Source of the DNA: Chersky-840 sp035532735 | GTDB taxonomy: Bacteria > Actinomycetota > Acidimicrobiia > Acidimicrobiales > UBA8190 | Direction: 5' to 3' | Length of the DNA: 64,000 nucleotides | Assembly: GCA_035532735.1 (NCBI GenBank) | Contig: DATKQM010000063.1 | Coordinates: 9,877-73,876, forward strand | Part shown: in pieces, positions 51,168 to 59,972 of the stretch | How positions within the stretch are numbered: the first letter of the stretch is position 1 | Layout of the letters: every line of letters starts with the position of its first letter | The notes under the pieces: generated by a model | Told to the model about the DNA's origin: nothing | The model's database searches: none | The model's input: only the letters and a program-made list of their open reading frames with translations | Position numbers and translations under genes: made by a program

Positions 51168-51938
51168 ATGGCAAGTGTTGAGGGAAAGGTTGCGGTCGTC
51201 ACCGGAGCGGGCGCAGGCATCGGCCGTGCGACGGCCGCCTTGTTTGCCAGGAAGGGGGTCAAGGTCATCGTCACCGACATAAAGGAAGCCGAAGGCCAAG
51301 AGACGGTCGAGAAGATCGTGGCCGACGGAGGAGAAGCGCTGTTCCTCGCCCATGACGTGGCGTCAGAAGAGCACTGGCAGCGCGTGCTCGCAGCTGCCAG
51401 GGACCGTTTCGGGGGCGTCGACGTGCTGGTCAACAACGCCGGCATATACGTCATCGCCCCGCTTGCCGAGACCACCTTGGAGCAGTGGAACAGGCTGTTC
51501 TCGATCAACGTCACCGGTGTGTTCCTGGGCGCCAAGTACTTGGTCCCGTACCTCGCCGAGCGCGGGGGCGGGTCGATCATCAACCTGTCCTCGGTGGCAG
51601 GCTTGCTCGGGGCCGCCGGTCACGCCTGCTACGGAGCGAGCAAGGGCGCGGTGAGAATCCTTACCAAAGACCTCGCGGCCGAGCTCGGTCCGCAGAACAT
51701 CAGGGTCAACTCGATCCACCCGACCTACGTGAAGACCGCCATGGCCGATTACGGCGCCGCGATGACCGGCAGGACCCTCGACGATCTGGGTCGCGACATG
51801 TCGGTGCTCGGCAGGCTCGGCGAGCCCGAGGACGTGGCAAACGTGATCGTCTTCCTCGCAGCTGACGAGTCGAGCTACCTAACCGGCGCTGAGTTCGTCG
51901 TCGACGGCGGCGGGGGTGCTTCGATCCTATCTGTGTGA
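51168..51938 (+). CDS. Classical SDR-family oxidoreductase
   Basis: About 256 residues. TGAGAGIGRATA is the cofactor motif, NNAG is in VLVNNAGIYV, the active-site Ser lies in NLSSVAGLLGA, and YGASKGAV gives the Tyr and Lys. VTDIKEAE after strand 2 carries an Asp favouring NAD. The C-terminal FLAADESSYLTGAEFVVDGG is typical. It reduces or oxidises an alcohol or ketone; the substrate is unknown. The ATG follows AGGGGAGA. Intact gene in the island. Confidence 0.9.
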   Translation: MASVEGKVAVVTGAGAGIGRATAALFARKGVKVIVTDIKEAEGQETVEKIVADGGEALFLAHDVASEEHWQRVLAAARDRFGGVDVLVNNAGIYVIAPLAETTLEQWNRLFSINVTGVFLGAKYLVPYLAERGGGSIINLSSVAGLLGAAGHACYGASKGAVRILTKDLAAELGPQNIRVNSIHPTYVKTAMADYGAAMTGRTLDDLGRDMSVLGRLGEPEDVANVIVFLAADESSYLTGAEFVVDGGGGASILSV

Positions 51939-52303
51939 CCGAGTCGTGTCGTGTGTCGTCGTTTTTTCGCTTCGGGATCGAGCCTTGTCGGTCACCGGGT
52001 CCAAGAGATCGATCGGTCGACTCTCGTGTCCAACCCCGTTTCAATCCCTCTCATCAGGGGCCGGAGCTCGATGTGAAACCCATCGACCCTGGGTGGGCGA
52101 TGGACAGCGGCGAGGACTGACCGGCTGTCAGCACCTCGGAAGCGACGACAGACACCGCTAGGCGTGAGCGTCTGCAAGATCACCTAAATGAAGACCTGAT
52201 CCGGGTCAGGGGTCTTGATCGCGTTGGCTCAGACGACGCCCGGGCCAACGCCTGGAACGCTTCCGAACGAGGCGTTCTGCAACCTTGCTGAAGTGCCGTG
52301 TGG
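51939..52303. other. Gene-free stretch with a candidate terminator hairpin
   Basis: No gene is visible. At 52191-52216 AAGACCTGA, a six-base loop and TCA-GG-GGTCTT form a nine-bp stem with a two-base bulge, placed between the convergent SDR gene and the cysS remnant. It lacks a long T-run, so termination is only plausible. Confidence 0.4.
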
Positions 52304-52925
52304 TCACGCCCAGCGCCAGGTTGAGGTCCCGCCCGGATGGTCCTCCACGATGATCCCCAGTTCGGTCAGTTCGCTTCGCAACGCATCCGATCTCGCGAAG
52401 TCTTTGGCGGCGCGGGCGGCGGTGCACTGATCCATGAGCGCTTCGACGGTCGCGTCGGTGGCGGCAACATCTCTTCTCTTGAGGTCGAGGTCGGTGGGAG
52501 TGGGGTCCCTAAGGCCGATGCCGAGCAGCGGGTCGAAGGTCGCTGCGAGAGTGTTCAACTCGCCATCGGCGATTCGATCGTCTCGTGACGCACCGACAAC
52601 AGCGGCGAGAGCCCTCGAGGTGTTGAGGTCCTCTGAAATGCCGCTGTCGAAGGCGTCAAGGTAGTCGCGGGCCGACCGCCCGATGGCCGCCGATCACTGC
52701 GATCTCGCCGACGCATAGCGGTCGAGGAGGCGACGTAGGGCCGGCTCGAGCGCTATCCATCGCTTCCCAACTAAACTCGAACTGGCTGCGGTAGTGCGTT
52801 TGGAGAAGCAGATATCGATGCACCAGCGGGTGGTAGCCGCTGTCAGCGAGGTCGCTGAGCATGATTCCGCCTCCGGTCAACTTCGAGATCTTGGCCCCCC
52901 TTCAAGTTGATGAACTCCAAGTGGT
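52304..52925 (-). pseudogene. C-terminal half of a cysteinyl-tRNA synthetase-like gene, frameshifted
   Basis: Fragments on the minus strand in different frames give HHLEFINLKG, then AKISKLTGGGIMLSDL, YHPLVHRYLLLQTHYRSQF and finally CTAARAAKDFARSDALRSEL with LGIIVEDHPGGTSTWRW. This is the order of a CysS C-terminal half from the KMSKS region (here KISKL) through the anticodon-binding helices. The catalytic Rossmann domain is missing and at least two frame changes occur, one in a GGGGGG run. It is a dead paralogue, not the housekeeping gene. Confidence 0.7.
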
Positions 52926-53022
52926 GACGCGCGCCGCCGCCTTTCCCCTCGGACTTTCTCGCCTCTGCGACGGTGGCCGATCATCGTTGGGGCCGGTCTT
53001 CGCGAAAGCCTTGGTGGCCGGA

Positions 53023-53583
53023 TCACGCCTGACGCCTGCCCAGGTCCGTCTCGATCGCGGCACCGAGGTCTTCGAGGAACGCCTCGGCAGTCGATACCGC
53101 CACTCGGCCACCCACCAACCGGTCCACGACGAGCCCGACCAGCCCCCCGGGCGGGCGGTACTCGCCGGTGAACACCAGCTCGGTGCTCTTCTCCGATACC
53201 GGCCGGAGACCCAGGTCCGCCTCCATCACGGGAAAGAGGTGCGGGCGCCACCGGGCCCGCCAGGTGAGGTGGACCACCGCATGTGCTTCCCGAGGCGCCC
53301 TGCGGAACTCGATGCTGGCTGGCAGGCGGACCCACCTCCGCCAACCTCGGGTAGTCAAGATGGCGTCGAAGCGGCCGTCCTCGGTCGTGCTCGCCGCTAG
53401 GTAGGCGAGCGCGATGAGATGGTCCGGGCCGATCCGCAGTGCCTGTTCAACCTCGGCGTAGGGTCCCGGGACCGTCAGGGTGGCGCTGATGGCTTCGCGT
53501 GCTTGGCGGAGCTCCCCGCGGGCTGCGCGGCTCTGGGCACCGAACCCGGAAGCACGCTGCTGCCGGCCGGATCGGATCGTCAT
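53023..53583 (-). CDS. SRPBCC/polyketide cyclase-like protein
   Basis: About 186 residues. After an Arg/Ala-rich leader of about 35 residues, ATLTVPGPYAEVEQALRIG opens a START/Bet v1-like fold, with FDAILTTRGWRRWVRLPASIEF in the middle strands, TELVFTGEYRPPGG and a long C-terminal helix AEAFLEDLGAAIETDL. Such domains bind lipids or other hydrophobic ligands. Its ATG overlaps the end of the broken USP frame (ATGA), hinting at a former operon. Confidence 0.6.
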   Translation of the reverse strand: MTIRSGRQQRASGFGAQSRAARGELRQAREAISATLTVPGPYAEVEQALRIGPDHLIALAYLAASTTEDGRFDAILTTRGWRRWVRLPASIEFRRAPREAHAVVHLTWRARWRPHLFPVMEADLGLRPVSEKSTELVFTGEYRPPGGLVGLVVDRLVGGRVAVSTAEAFLEDLGAAIETDLGRRQA

Positions 53584-54144
53584 CGCTGATCCTCCTTCGC
53601 TTGGTCCGGACTGAGCTGCCCAGCTCGCTCGATGAGTCGCTCGAGGGCGAAGATGTCATCAAGGCGGGCGGGTGTCGAGGGCCGGTGAGAAGCATGGGTC
53701 ACGCTCGCCGCTCCCCGACCTCGGGCGACAGGGCGCGTGGGACGCCAGGTGCGCGCTGACCGAGCCGAGCAGCATTCCGGAGAACACCCCCATGACCACG
53801 GCTCCCCACGACGACTAGCGCTGCGTCTCGCGAGCGGTCCTCGAGGACAGGCGCCGGATGGCCCTCGACGACCGCCTGGCTGAGCTCGATGCCCGGTTCT
53901 GATCCGAGCATCTCGAGCACCAGCTGGGGCGAGCTGCGCCTCGGCCTCGGCGGCAAGGCCCAGTCCCTCTGGCCTGGAGGCGCCCACCCCAACGAAGTCG
54001 GGAACTCCTGCGCCGAGACGACCTCGAATGGAGCCCGCGCGATCTCGGCCTGGCGAGCGGCCCATGCCGTACCGTCTTGGAGGACTCTGACCCGTCGACG
54101 CCAACCACGATCTTCTGCGGCGCGGCGCCTTTTGGCTCAGCCAT
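53580..54144 (-). pseudogene. Universal stress protein (UspA) gene with several frameshifts
   Basis: From the ATG at 54144: QKIVVGVDGSESS is the UspA N-terminal strand and loop. A second frame carries APFEVVSAQEFPTSLGW. Then VVEGHPAPVLEDRSRDAALV and VVGSRGHGGV form the nucleotide-binding end, and the expected GMLLGSVSAHLASHAPCPVA follows in yet another frame. At least three frame changes occur. A last open tail of about 45 codons (LDDIFALERLIERAGQL) reaches 53580. Confidence 0.7.
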
Positions 54145-54356
54145 CGCAGCGTCCTGGCTCCATCGCCACCGCACCCCCCTTCCGTCCGGTCCGAGTCTCG
54201 TCTGCTTGGATCCTACGAGGCGGTCGCCGGCCGAGCCGGCTGTCCGCCTTGGAACCCCAGACCCACCCGACCCGGGCCTCGGTCACCTAGCCTCCCTCTG
54301 GACCCCCGATCAACCGGTCCCTCCCGAAGACGGCGGGGCGCCGTGAACAGCACTAG

Positions 54357-57300
54357 GTGAGCAGGCGATTGACCACACCCGAGCATCCGAAGCTGACCCT
54401 GGATCGTCTCGATGCAGCCGTCTTCGATCTCGACGGGGTCATCACCGACACCGCCACCCTGCACGAGCAGGCGTGGGCTGAGACCTTTCAAGCTGCCTTC
54501 GCCGCGGCCGCGGCCCTCGCCACGACCACCGGTCGAGACTTCAGCCACGAGGACTACCGCCGCTTGGTCGACGGCAGACCCCGCCTCGAGGGCGTGCGCA
54601 ACGTGCTGGTGGATCGCGACCTCCACCTCGAGGACGGCTCGCCGACTGACCGGCCGGGAGCCGGATCGGCGTGGGCGATCGCCAACGCCAAGGATGCCCG
54701 CTTCCTCGAGCTGCTTGGCTCGATCGGGCCGCGCCCGTTCCCGTCGTCGGTCGCGCTCCTCGGGCGCCTGCGCAAGGCCGGGGTCCCCACCGCCCTTGTC
54801 ACCGCCAGCCGCCATGCCGACGAGGTGCTCGCCACCGCCGGGCTCGGCCACCTCTTTGACGCCGTGGTCGATGGAAAGGCGGCCACGGCGATGCACCTGG
54901 CGGGAAAGCCGGACCCCGACACCTTCGGCGAGGCGCTGGTGCGGCTCGGGGCGCGCCCGGAGCGCTCCGCGGTCTTCGAGGACGCTGCCTCGGGGGTCGC
55001 GGCAGGGCGAAGCGCGGGCTTCGGGCTCGTCGTCGGGGTGGACCGCCACGGCGACGCCGAGGACCTGCTCGCCTCGGGCGCGCACCTCGTGGCCCGTGAC
55101 CTGGCCGAGGTCGAGGTGGCCGGCCACGGACCGGCGAGCGACGGCTGGCACCTCGAGGAGCCGGAGTCCGACCCCGAGCGCGAGGGGATCCGAGAGACCC
55201 TCTACACCCTCGGGAACGGCTACCTGGCGACACGCGGGGCTCGTCCGTACGTGGTGGCCGATGCAGCGACGCACTACCCGGGCACCTACTTCGCCGGGGT
55301 CTACGACCGGTCCGCGAGCAGGGTCAGAGACGAGGTCGTCGAGCAAGAGGCGATCGTCAACGCGCCGAACTGGCTGCCGCTGCGCTTCTCCATCGACGGC
55401 GGTCCACTCGTTGGCGAGAAAGGCACGAAGGTCATCAGCAAAGGCCTCCGGCTCGACCTGCGCCGCGGCCTTCTCAAGCGCCGCTTCGACGTCGTCATCG
55501 ACGAGAAGGTCACCTCGGTGCTCGAGCGGCGCCTGGTCTCGATGGCCACCCCCCACCTGGCCGCCATCGAGATGACCCTGGTCGCCGAGAACTGGTCGGG
55601 CACCCTCGAGCTGTGGTCGGGGCTCGACGGCGCCGTGGCGGACACCGAGACGATCGAAGAACGCCTACTCGTCGGCCGCCATCTGGAGATCCTCGATGGC
55701 GGCGAGGAACCTCCTGATCTGATCTGGCTGGCGACGCGTACCGTGCAGTCGAAGATCGCGCTCGTCCAGGCGGCCCGCACGACGGTGAGCGGGGACGAGA
55801 AGGCCCGCGTTCTGCTTTCCGACGGCGGCCGGCTCGCCCACGCCGTCACCGTTCGCCTCGAAGAACACGGCCGGCTCACCTGCGAGAAGGTCGTGGCGTC
55901 CTACACCTCACGCGACTTCGCCATCTCCGAGCCGATCGGCGCGGCGCGCGCCGCGGCGAGGCGCGCCGGGGGCTTCGCCTTGCTCCTCGAAGCCCACGAG
56001 CGGGCGTGGGAGGAGCTCTGGCGGCGGGGCGCAATCGAGCTCGGGGACCGCCACCTCGCCACGCAGCGAGCCGTCAACCTGCACCGCTTCCACCTGCTCC
56101 AGGTCGCCTCGCCGCACGTCATCGACCGCGACGTCGGGCTCGGCGCGCGCGGCCTGCACGGCGAGGGGTATCTCGGTCACGTCTTCTGGGACGAGTTGTT
56201 CATCCTGCCCGTGCTCACCCTGCGGTTCCCCGAGACCGTCCGTGCCCTTCTCTCCTACCGTTCCCGCCGGCTGGAGGAGGCCCGCCACGCGGCGCGGGCG
56301 GCGGGCCATGTCGGGGCGATGTTCCCCTGGCAGAGCGGGAGCGACGGGCGCGACGAGACGCCCGAGGTGCTCTACAACCCGCGCTCGGGGCGTTGGGTGC
56401 CCGACCGCTCGCGCTATCAGCGCCACGTGGGCCTCGCCGTCGCCTTCAACTACTGGCAGTACTGGCAGGCGACCGGCGACATCGAGCACCTGGTCCGCCA
56501 CGGGGCGGAGGTGATCGTCGAGATCGCCCGCTTCTTCGCCAGCTTGGCGGCCTTCGATGACACGCTTGGACGGCACCGGATCAAGGGCGTGATGGGACCC
56601 GACGAGTTCCACGACGGCTACCCAGGAACAGACGAGCCCGGGATCGACGACAACGCCTACACGAACGTGATGGCCGCCTGGCTCTTCGGGCTTGCGGGCG
56701 AGCTCGCCGGTGTGCTCAAGCGAAGCGGCCGGGCCGGGGTGCTCGAGCGCCTGGGGTGCACGAGCGAGGAGCTAGGCCGCTTCGAGGGGCTCTCCCACAC
56801 CATGTACGTGCCGTTCTTCGACGGCGTGCTTTCGCAGTTCGAAGGCTACGAGGGCCTGGAGCCGATCGACCTCGAGGCCTACCGGGCCCATTACGGCAAC
56901 ATCGGGCGACTCGATCTCATCTTGGAGGCCGAAGGAGACACGGTCCGGCGTTACCAGGTCGCCAAGCAACCCGACGTGCTCATGCTCCTCTACCTGTTCT
57001 CGGCCGAGGAGCTGCGCGACGTGCTCGGCCGGCTGGGCTACGAGCTCAGCGCGCAGACGATCCGGCGCACCGTGGCCTTCTACTCGTCGCGCGCGACCCA
57101 CGGCTCGTCGCTCTCGCGCGTGGTGTATGCCTGGGTCACCTCGCGAAGCGACCGGCGGGCCTCGTGGCGATACTTCTCCGAGGCGCTGGCGCTCGATCTG
57201 CATGATTCTCAGGGCGGGACGACCCGCGAAGGCATCCACCTCGGGGCCATGGCGGGGACCATCGACATCCTCGCCCGCTGCTACAGCGGCCTCGAGGTGC

Positions 57301-57518
57301 GTGCAAACGCGCTGTGGCTGAACCCGAGGCTCCCCCGCGAGCTCGACCGGATCGCCTTTGCGCTCCAGTACCGGGGCCACCTGCTCTACCTGGAGATCGA
57401 CCACCGCGAGGTGCGCGTCGAGGCCCGAGGCGGCCCGCCGACGTCGGTCACCATCCTCGTGCACGGTCGCCCTTACACACTCGGACTCGGGGAGCGGCTC
57501 CTCCATGAGCTCGCCTGA
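54357..57518 (+). CDS. Beta-phosphoglucomutase-like HAD fused to GH65 disaccharide phosphorylase
   Basis: About 1053 residues. The N-terminal 240 residues are a HAD-IA/beta-PGM: AVFDLDGVITDTATLH, TALVTASRHADEVL and KPDPDTFGEAL with FEDAASGVAAGRSAGFG. The remainder is GH65: ETLYTLGNGYLATRGA near the start of the beta-sandwich, the general acid Glu in GVMGPDEFHDGY, and the phosphate/substrate loop AKQPDVLML, then SSRATHGSSLSRVVYAW. Phosphorolysis of trehalose, maltose or kojibiose would give beta-glucose-1-phosphate, which the fused domain converts to glucose-6-phosphate. Intact island gene. Confidence 0.88.
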   Translation: MSRRLTTPEHPKLTLDRLDAAVFDLDGVITDTATLHEQAWAETFQAAFAAAAALATTTGRDFSHEDYRRLVDGRPRLEGVRNVLVDRDLHLEDGSPTDRPGAGSAWAIANAKDARFLELLGSIGPRPFPSSVALLGRLRKAGVPTALVTASRHADEVLATAGLGHLFDAVVDGKAATAMHLAGKPDPDTFGEALVRLGARPERSAVFEDAASGVAAGRSAGFGLVVGVDRHGDAEDLLASGAHLVARDLAEVEVAGHGPASDGWHLEEPESDPEREGIRETLYTLGNGYLATRGARPYVVADAATHYPGTYFAGVYDRSASRVRDEVVEQEAIVNAPNWLPLRFSIDGGPLVGEKGTKVISKGLRLDLRRGLLKRRFDVVIDEKVTSVLERRLVSMATPHLAAIEMTLVAENWSGTLELWSGLDGAVADTETIEERLLVGRHLEILDGGEEPPDLIWLATRTVQSKIALVQAARTTVSGDEKARVLLSDGGRLAHAVTVRLEEHGRLTCEKVVASYTSRDFAISEPIGAARAAARRAGGFALLLEAHERAWEELWRRGAIELGDRHLATQRAVNLHRFHLLQVASPHVIDRDVGLGARGLHGEGYLGHVFWDELFILPVLTLRFPETVRALLSYRSRRLEEARHAARAAGHVGAMFPWQSGSDGRDETPEVLYNPRSGRWVPDRSRYQRHVGLAVAFNYWQYWQATGDIEHLVRHGAEVIVEIARFFASLAAFDDTLGRHRIKGVMGPDEFHDGYPGTDEPGIDDNAYTNVMAAWLFGLAGELAGVLKRSGRAGVLERLGCTSEELGRFEGLSHTMYVPFFDGVLSQFEGYEGLEPIDLEAYRAHYGNIGRLDLILEAEGDTVRRYQVAKQPDVLMLLYLFSAEELRDVLGRLGYELSAQTIRRTVAFYSSRATHGSSLSRVVYAWVTSRSDRRASWRYFSEALALDLHDSQGGTTREGIHLGAMAGTIDILARCYSGLEVRANALWLNPRLPRELDRIAFALQYRGHLLYLEIDHREVRVEARGGPPTSVTILVHGRPYTLGLGERLLHELA

Positions 57519-57747
57519 ACAGCAAGGGGCCCGCTTCGAGCACGACATGGCCGAGCTTGGTGTCGTCCGTCCTACCTACGAGCCGCCCAGCTTCGACCAC
57601 GTCGACGACGTGATCTCCCTCGCCGCGGAGCTCGTCGCCACCGACACCGCCTACGTCCGCGACGGCAATGTCTACTTCCGCGGGCAGGCGGTGCACGAAG
57701 CCGCCGTGGCCGCGGGAATCCCCGACAAGGAGATCCGCTTCGGCTGA
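57505..57747 (+). pseudogene. Fragment of a cysteinyl-tRNA synthetase-like gene (catalytic-domain insert region)
   Basis: An 80-codon open frame whose sequence FEHDMAELGVVRPTYEPPS, then HVDDVISLAAELVATDTAYV and RDGNVYFRG matches the segment of CysS/MshC that follows the HIGH region. Nothing of the active site is present. It overlaps the GH65 gene end by 14 bases. Orientation is opposite to the C-terminal CysS fragment at 52.3-52.9 kb. It might still be translated. Confidence 0.55.
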
Positions 57748-57764
57748 CCGCGCGCACAGCGTCT

Positions 57765-58004
57765 CGGCAGGGTCCCCTCGACGACGAGGGGATCGATCTC
57801 TACACGAGGAGCCGCTCCGGCGACCTCGGCGATGCTCGCCGCCAGGCGCTGCCTAGCGCCCTCGGCGAGTTTTCCCTCGTCCACGGGGAAGTAGAGCGAC
57901 TCGCCGAAGTCATACGGCCGCTGCAACACGATCAGCTGAAGGGCACCAAAACCACGATCCTCTCCAGTTCCCAGAACAACCTTCTGACCGTTCCACGCCC
58001 TCAT
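57765..58004 (-). pseudogene. Universal stress protein fragment
   Basis: In-frame residues RAWNGQKVVLGTGEDRGFGA, RPYDFGESLYFPVDEGKLAEG and RLAASIAEVAGAAPRVEIDP with LVVEGTLP match the middle of a UspA domain; the start, the nucleotide-binding loop and the end are missing. It is a second, separate USP remnant in the island. Confidence 0.55.
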
Positions 58005-58112
58005 ACGCCGGGGGGTTCCTGGGTGCCCGCTCCACGATCTCTGGCACCTTCCATGGGCCACGTCCAAGCACGTGGTGTATGACGACCACCACATCTGCCT
58101 TCGGTTGTTGTT

Positions 58113-58298
58113 CTAACTGACGTCGGCCAGCTCTGCCAGCTCCACCTCCTCCCCGGTGCCGTCCATGACCCGAAGACGCGCCTTCGTGAGCGACTCGACA
58201 CCCATGTAGCGCCGGGCCACGGCCCACTCGTCGTGCTGCTCGGCGAGCACCGCTCCGACAAGACGGATGACGGCAGCGCGGTTGGGGAAGATGCCGTC
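58113..58298 (-). pseudogene. IS256-family (mutator) transposase C-terminal fragment
   Basis: About 61 codons: FPNRAAVIRLVGAVLAEQHD and EWAVARRYMGVESLTK match the very C-terminus of mutator-type transposases, ending at TGA 58113. All catalytic residues are upstream in the family and absent here. The fragment stops next to the right island repeat. Confidence 0.75.
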
Positions 58299-58316
58299 CC
58301 TTGAACTGGGCTTTTT

Positions 58317-58350
58317 TGGTGGGCCGTAGAGGACTCGAACCTCTGACCCC
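58317..58350 (-). other. tRNA 3'-end fragment (T-arm, acceptor strand and CCA)
   Basis: On the minus strand the sequence gives a perfect T-arm (AGAGG-TTCGAGT-CCTCT), a seven-base acceptor 3' strand ACGGCCC, discriminator A and an encoded CCA. No 5' half of a tRNA pairs with it in the window. The GGGCCGT acceptor implied would suit a tRNA-Lys, but that is a guess. Such pieces are left by elements that integrate at tRNA 3' ends. Confidence 0.7.
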
Positions 58351-58512
58351 TTGCGTGTCGTGCTCACCATGCCGATGTTTCCATGTATCAGCAATTGTTG
58401 GATTGTGCCATCTACCAGGCAGTTCTTGGAGATGGCGTCCGACTGGTGTTGTCCCGTGCCGGCAGTTTTCACAACGTCTGTGACCAAAATGTGACCAACG
58501 GAGCGGGGCGAG
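58319..58512 (+). repeat. Long direct repeat, right copy
   Basis: About 194 bases, the partner of 48328-58522-type left copy at 48328-48522 in the same orientation. It begins with the tRNA-end sequence and continues through CTTGCGTGTCGTGCTCACCA and GTGACCAAAATGTGACCAA to GGGGCGAG. This copy keeps canonical T-loop bases, so it is the better preserved. The shared 160 bases beyond the tRNA piece show that both derive from the same end of a related element. Confidence 0.85.
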
Positions 58513-59084
58513 TTGGCTCCAGATTGAGAGGGCGGTCTGGCAAATCCCATCGCGAAACGCTCCGTCCCTCCTGTCTCATTATCGAGGCCCGAGTCCCTGT
58601 CACGGACGATGGCGTGGAGGTGACATGATCCGGGACTCGATGGGACGTCGTTGGTGGGTGGAATGTTGGGCGGTCTCTCCTACACGCGACGCGGTGCCGG
58701 CCCGCTCGCGATCAAGAACGCGACGGTAGACGGATCGGGTCGTCGGAGTCGGCGACCTCAAAGTCCCGACCTAGTTCGGCAGGCGTCAGGTGAAGCGAAT
58801 ATGGTGCTGCTGCAGATCGCTTCGGCTGAGATGGGTTCGCCGTAGCGGACCGAGACATCAAAAGGATTGCTGAACTGCCCTGGGTTCGGTGGAGACTCCC
58901 GCGCTTTGATGTGCGCGGCACCGGTTGGTCCCGTCAAGGGGCAGTATGCATCACGCGGCGAGTGATGTGAAGAGGGTTGAGCCCGTTGGCGACCGACGTG
59001 GCGTCGACCCACTCGAAACGCACCCGCTGTATCGCCATGTAAGCCCCGCAAATGGTGGGGGTGGCCCCGACCACTGGGGCAAAA
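58513..59084. other. Gene-poor stretch between island repeat and IS3 element
   Basis: About 570 bases with short frames only. On the minus strand around 58.7-58.95 kb, peptide-like stretches (PNPGQFSNPFDVSVRYGEPIS, read with caution, and SLHLTPAELGRDFEVADSDD) in changing frames suggest a decayed gene that I cannot identify. The IS3 left end must lie just before 59085. Confidence 0.4.
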
Positions 59085-59972
59085 TCATCGCGTGGTCGCC
59101 TTGTGGTCCCAGTACGCCGCCTCGAACTCGGCCGGCGTCATCCGGCCCAGCGAGCCGTGGAGGCACTGCTTGTTGTGGAACTCCACCCACTCGGCCGTGG
59201 CGAGCTCGAGCTCGTAGGCGTCATGCCACGGTCCGAGGCGCTGCGCGCACTCGGCCTTGTACGAGGCGTTGATGCTCTCGGCCAGAGCATTGTCGAAGCT
59301 GTCCCCTTTGGATCCCACCGACGGTGCCACGCCGGCGTCGGCAAGCCGGGTGCTGTAGACGATCGACAAGTACTGCACGCCGCGGTCGGAATGGTGCACG
59401 AGTTCTCCCAGGTGTTGGCCACGTCTCGTCCAGATGCCCATCTCCAACGCGTCGAGGGCGATCTCCGCCGCCAGGGTGGTCGCCACGCGCCAGCCGACGA
59501 TGTAGCGGGCGAACACGTCGGTGATGAAGGCGGTGTAGGCGAAGCCGGACCATGTCCACACATACGTCAGGTCCGCCACCCACAGCTGGTTGGGGGCGGC
59601 GGCGCTGAACTGGCGCTTGACCAGGTCCTCGGGCCGAGCGGCGGCCTCGTCGGAGACGGTGGTGAAGGTCTTGGGTCCGCCGCGCACCACGCCGGTGAGC
59701 GCCAGCTCCCGCATCAGACGCGCTACTCGGTCCCGGCCGACGTCAAAGCCTTCCCGCTGCAGCTGCCACCACACCTTCTCGGCTCCATAGACCCCTCGAT
59801 AAGCCGAGCGGTGCACCCGGGCGACCTCGGGCTTCAGACGCTCGTCCTCGAGGGAGCGGGCCGAGGGCGGGCGAGTCTTGGCCGCGTAGTAGGTGGACGG
59901 GGCGAACTGCAGCGCTTCGCAGATCGGCTCGACCCCGAGCCGGGACCGGTGCGCGTCGATGAACGCGACTAC
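59085..59972 (-). CDS. IS3-family transposase OrfB (DDE integrase)
   Basis: About 295 codons in the -1 frame relative to orfA. The frame begins VVAFIDAHRSRLGVEPICEA; a GTG start only appears at 59816 (VHRSAYRGVYGAEKVW), so production by frameshifting from orfA is likely. DDE residues are seen in WVADLTYVWTW, VHHSDRGVQYLS and DNALAESINASYKAE. The rve C-terminal YNHxRxHxxLG region appears as FHNKQCLHGSLGRMTPAEFE. It catalyses cut and circle transposition of the element. Confidence 0.88.
   Translation of the reverse strand, partial: VVAFIDAHRSRLGVEPICEALQFAPSTYYAAKTRPPSARSLEDERLKPEVARVHRSAYRGVYGAEKVWWQLQREGFDVGRDRVARLMRELALTGVVRGGPKTFTTVSDEAAARPEDLVKRQFSAAAPNQLWVADLTYVWTWSGFAYTAFITDVFARYIVGWRVATTLAAEIALDALEMGIWTRRGQHLGELVHHSDRGVQYLSIVYSTRLADAGVAPSVGSKGDSFDNALAESINASYKAECAQRLGPWHDAYELELATAEWVEFHNKQCLHGSLGRMTPAEFEAAYWDHKATTR

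Noticed and set aside
54213..55556. 447-codon open frame on the minus strand
   Set aside because: Antisense to the beta-PGM/GH65 fusion; low-complexity composition and no motifs.
48328..58512. Repeats as a classical attL/attR pair of a single integrative element
   Set aside because: att pairs share only the short core, but here 160 bases beyond the tRNA end also match, and no integrase gene is present.
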